From: Bradyrhizobium diversitatis
GTDB lineage: Bacteria > Pseudomonadota > Alphaproteobacteria > Rhizobiales > Xanthobacteraceae
Length of the DNA: 64,000 bases
Direction of reading: 5' to 3'
Assembly: GCF_016031635.1 (NCBI RefSeq)
Contig: NZ_JACEGD010000021.1
Span: 124,001 to 188,000 of the forward strand
Position 1 is the first letter of the stretch, and each line of letters begins with the position of its first letter. Below, in pieces: positions 62,050-64,000 of the stretch. A program made the translations under genes and the position numbers. A model generated the notes under the pieces. That model was not told the origin of the DNA and did no database searches. It saw nothing but the letters and a program-made list of their open reading frames with translations.

Positions 62050-62253
62050 CTATTGGTTGGGCACTTCCCGAATTATCGGCCCACGCGGGGCAGGTGCGGC
62101 TGGGGCCGACGGCGCCGCCGCCGGGGCCGGTTCGACTTTCGTCGGCCTGGGCGGCTTGCCGTACTGGCCGATCGGCCCGAACATGACGGCAGCCGCAAGC
62201 ACGATCGCCCCCACGATCGCCCCCAGAATGCCCCCCACCGACTCAGACGACAT
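62050..62253 (-). CDS. Small membrane protein with proline-rich tail
   Basis: This 67-residue protein has a single transmembrane helix (about 8-28, GGILGAIVGAIVLAAAVMFG) followed by a Pro/Ala-rich tail ending IIREVPNQ. It looks like an inner-membrane or peptidoglycan-spanning small protein. Family not recognised. The upstream gap to the GT2 gene (61811-62049) holds no gene that I can support. Confidence 0.6.
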   Translation of the reverse strand: MSSESVGGILGAIVGAIVLAAAVMFGPIGQYGKPPRPTKVEPAPAAAPSAPAAPAPRGPIIREVPNQ

Positions 62254-62394
62254 GCAAGTCCCATCCCTGCTCCAGATGCGGCGAGTGATACCATGGATGA
62301 GCGCGCGGCGCCAAAGGCGAATGGCGCGTGGCGAATACCTCGAACCGGGCTCCTGCCCTACTCGCTATTCGCCACTCGCTACTCCCCCTGGCCC

Positions 62395-62775
62395 CTACTT
62401 CGCCGGCGGCCGGTGCTTGACGAAGGCCATCACGATGTCTTTCTGCGCCGCCTCCACCGCCCTGTTCGCGGTGGCGAGATGGGCGCCGGCATCGATGTTC
62501 GGATACTGCGTGGTGAGATAGTCGAGCAGCGCGACCCGGTAATATTGCCGCTCCGATGGACAGGCGCCCGCAACCGAGCGGCCGAAATCCTGCTCCGACA
62601 GGCCTTGATTGGAGTCGCGCGAATATTCCCGCGCCAGGCAATGCCAGTAATCGTCGCGGCCCTGCTGGGCGAGCTTCTGTGCGCTTCTCGCGTCGTCATC
62701 ATCGGCCAATGCGGGCCATGTCATGGCAGCAGATGTCATCATAAAGAGCGCCGCTCCCACCGACAGCATCCGCAT
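62395..62775 (-). CDS. Exported hypothetical protein
   Basis: This protein has 126 residues from the ATG at 62775 (a start at 62808 would add a charged leader). A signal peptide (about 1-25, ending WPALAD) precedes a helical mature part with two cysteines near 46 and 71 (DYWHCLARE and GACPSERQYY) that could form a disulfide. Function unknown. Next to it lies the small membrane protein gene (62050) on the same strand, and DUF72 is divergent. Confidence 0.75.
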   Translation of the reverse strand: MRMLSVGAALFMMTSAAMTWPALADDDDARSAQKLAQQGRDDYWHCLAREYSRDSNQGLSEQDFGRSVAGACPSERQYYRVALLDYLTTQYPNIDAGAHLATANRAVEAAQKDIVMAFVKHRPPAK

Positions 62776-62856
62776 CTTGTTCTCCTTTTTTCGCGGGTCC
62801 GGGCGCAAGCTTAGACGGGGCGGGCCAACTGGCCAATCACAACTGGTTTGACTAGG

Positions 62857-63711
62857 ATGGGGTCCCTCCCCGTCGATGCGAGAAATTCCGTGGCCAAAGC
62901 AAAAACCGCGTCAAGAAAATCCGGCAACATCTTCATCGGCATCGGCGGCTGGACCTTCGAGCCCTGGCGCGGCGTGTTCTATCCGGAGAAGCTGGCGCAG
63001 GCGAAGGAGCTGTCGTATGCCGCCTCGAAGCTCACCTCGATCGAAATCAACGGCACCTATTACGGCTCGCAGAAGCCGGAGAGGTTTCGCAAATGGGCGA
63101 GCGAAGTTCCCGATGGCTTCGTGTTCTCGGTGAAGGGACCGCGCTTCGCCACCAACCGCCGCGTGCTCGCCGAGGCCGGCGATTCCATCAAGCGGTTCTA
63201 TGATTCCGGCGTGCTGGAACTTGGCGACCATCTCGGGCCGGTGCTGTGGCAGTTCGCACCGACCAAGAAGTTCGACGGCGCCGATTTTGGAAAATTCCTC
63301 GAGCTGTTGCCGCGCAAGCTCGAAGGGCGCGCGCTGCGCCATGTCGTGGAAGTGCGCCATGACAGCTTCTGCACGCCGGACTTCGTCGCGCTGATCCGCG
63401 AGTTCGAGACGCCCGTCGTGTTCGCCGAGCACGGCAAATATCCTGCTATCGCCGATGTCGCCGGCGATTTCGTCTATGCAAGGCTGCAGAAGGGCAATGA
63501 CGAGATCAAGACCTGCTATCCGCCGAAGCAGCTCGACGCCTGGGCCAAGCGCTTGCAGGATTGGGCTTCGGGCGGTGAACCCGACGACCTGCCGAAGGTT
63601 GACAAGGCCAAGCCGAACAAGGAGCCGCGGGACGTGTTCGCCTATGTCATCCACGAGGGCAAGGTGCGCGCGCCGGCCGGCGCCATGGAACTGATCGCGC
63701 GGGTGATGTGA
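62857..63711 (+). CDS. DUF72 family protein
   Basis: This protein has 284 residues from ATG 62857; a TTG at 62848 and a GTG at 62890 are also possible. Family features are IFIGIGGWTFEPWRGVFYP near 27-45, NGTYYGSQKPERFRKWASEVPDGFVFSVKGPRFATN near 67-102, LGPVLWQFAPTKKFD near 128-142 and DVFAYVIHEGKVRAPAGAMEL near the end. DUF72 is a TIM-barrel family (YecE) whose activity is not established, though links to DNA or RNA repair have been suggested. It precedes a DUF488 gene. Confidence 0.9.
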   Translation: MGSLPVDARNSVAKAKTASRKSGNIFIGIGGWTFEPWRGVFYPEKLAQAKELSYAASKLTSIEINGTYYGSQKPERFRKWASEVPDGFVFSVKGPRFATNRRVLAEAGDSIKRFYDSGVLELGDHLGPVLWQFAPTKKFDGADFGKFLELLPRKLEGRALRHVVEVRHDSFCTPDFVALIREFETPVVFAEHGKYPAIADVAGDFVYARLQKGNDEIKTCYPPKQLDAWAKRLQDWASGGEPDDLPKVDKAKPNKEPRDVFAYVIHEGKVRAPAGAMELIARVM

Positions 63712-63750
63712 GCGGGCTATGGCCAATTGGGAGCACCAAGGCTTCCTCAC

Positions 63751-63834
63751 GTCATGGCCGGGCTTGTCCCGGCCATCCACGACTTGCCGCGCGGCGCGAA
63801 GAACGTGGATACCCGGGACAAGCCCGGGCATGAC
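63751..63834. repeat. Intergenic palindrome, class F
   Basis: GTCATGGCCGGGCTTGTCCCGGCCATCCACG at the left and CGTGGATACCCGGGACAAGCCCGGGCATGAC at the right. It is a two-armed element with inner hairpins in each arm, different in sequence from class B but built on the same plan. Confidence 0.9.
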
Positions 63835-63865
63835 GACCTCACGTGTCGTGACCTGAGGAGTCCCC

Positions 63866-64000
63866 ATGGCAAAGGCGAGGAAGCTGTTCACCATCGGCTA
63901 CGAGCAGACGCCGCCCAAGGCCGTGCTGGACGAGCTGGAACAGGCCGGCGTCAAGCTCGTGGTCGACGTACGCGCGGTGACGTCATCGCGCCGGCCGGGC
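63866..64000 (+). CDS. DUF488 family protein (5' end, cut by window)
   Basis: The first 45 codons start MAKARKLFTIGYEQTPPKAVLDELE and continue to VVDVRAVTSSRRPG. The FTIGYEQ and VDVRAVTSSRRPG segments are the DUF488 hallmarks. The start ATG has GAGGAG 5 bp upstream. DUF488 proteins are short cytoplasmic proteins of unsettled function. The DUF72 gene lies just upstream on the same strand. The rest of the gene is outside the window. Confidence 0.88.
   Translation, partial: MAKARKLFTIGYEQTPPKAVLDELEQAGVKLVVDVRAVTSSRRPG

Overview
The window is a contiguous piece of a high-GC alphaproteobacterial chromosome, most like Bradyrhizobium or a close relative. The evidence is GC-rich codon use, DUF3551, DUF2778, DUF3126, Usg and Anbu family genes, a CIRCE-controlled groESL operon, and many short palindromic intergenic repeats of the kind common in that genus. 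No phage, transposase, CRISPR array or rRNA is visible. One tRNA gene, tRNA-Leu(TAA), is present.

Layout. 1-10.9 kb: an electron-transfer pair (7Fe ferredoxin plus adrenodoxin-reductase-type FNR), cysE with an overlapping DUF3126 gene, an unknown membrane protein, a DUF1330-like gene divergent from a LysR regulator, an alpha/beta hydrolase, an unknown membrane protein, a CHCC zinc-finger protein, an FAD monooxygenase and a small lipoprotein. 11.08-15.24 kb: tRNA-Leu followed by a segment (DUF3551 protein, acyl-CoA synthetase, acyltransferase-3 protein) bounded by a 52/53-bp repeat of the tRNA 3' end. This is a tRNA-targeted genomic island with no integrase left. 15.6-17.1 kb: a Bcr/CflA-type MFS exporter and a small ORF.

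17.1-30.1 kb is one functional block for uptake and breakdown of peptides and amino acids: a periplasmic binding protein, an M20 peptidase, a tandem glycine riboswitch in front of a D-amino-acid-dehydrogenase-type flavoprotein, two Dpp-type permeases, a fused two-domain ATPase, an M81 (MlrC-like) metallopeptidase, an M20 amidohydrolase and an amidase. 30.3-36.9 kb holds general metabolism: enoyl-CoA hydratase, quinone oxidoreductase with an HCCA-isomerase-like protein, GST, MetE-like methyltransferase, XGPRT and a CinA-like protein. 37.1-41.9 kb is the Anbu cluster (ATP-grasp, alpha-E, transglutaminase, AhpD-like, Anbu protease).

41.9-49 kb: an SDR, an MFS protein, a CNT nucleoside transporter, a cupin with a histone-H1-like basic tail, a SPINDLY-type TPR glycosyltransferase and Usg. 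49.1-51.2 kb: groES-groEL with a promoter, CIRCE and a terminator. 51.2-51.9 kb: a small GIY-YIG nuclease gene and a decayed second copy, each lying inside the genus-type palindromic repeat. 51.9-64 kb: lepB, a LysR regulator divergent from an isochorismatase-GST pair, a DUF2778 L,D-transpeptidase-like protein, FecR plus a CHASE2-adenylate cyclase, GT-C and GT2-GtrA glycosyltransferases, two small exported or membrane proteins, DUF72, and the start of a DUF488 gene cut by the window end.

The observations most worth following are the GIY-YIG/palindrome nesting, the tRNA-Leu island, the Anbu cluster and the riboswitch-linked peptide-catabolism block. All family assignments come from reading the translated sequences. 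No database search was run.
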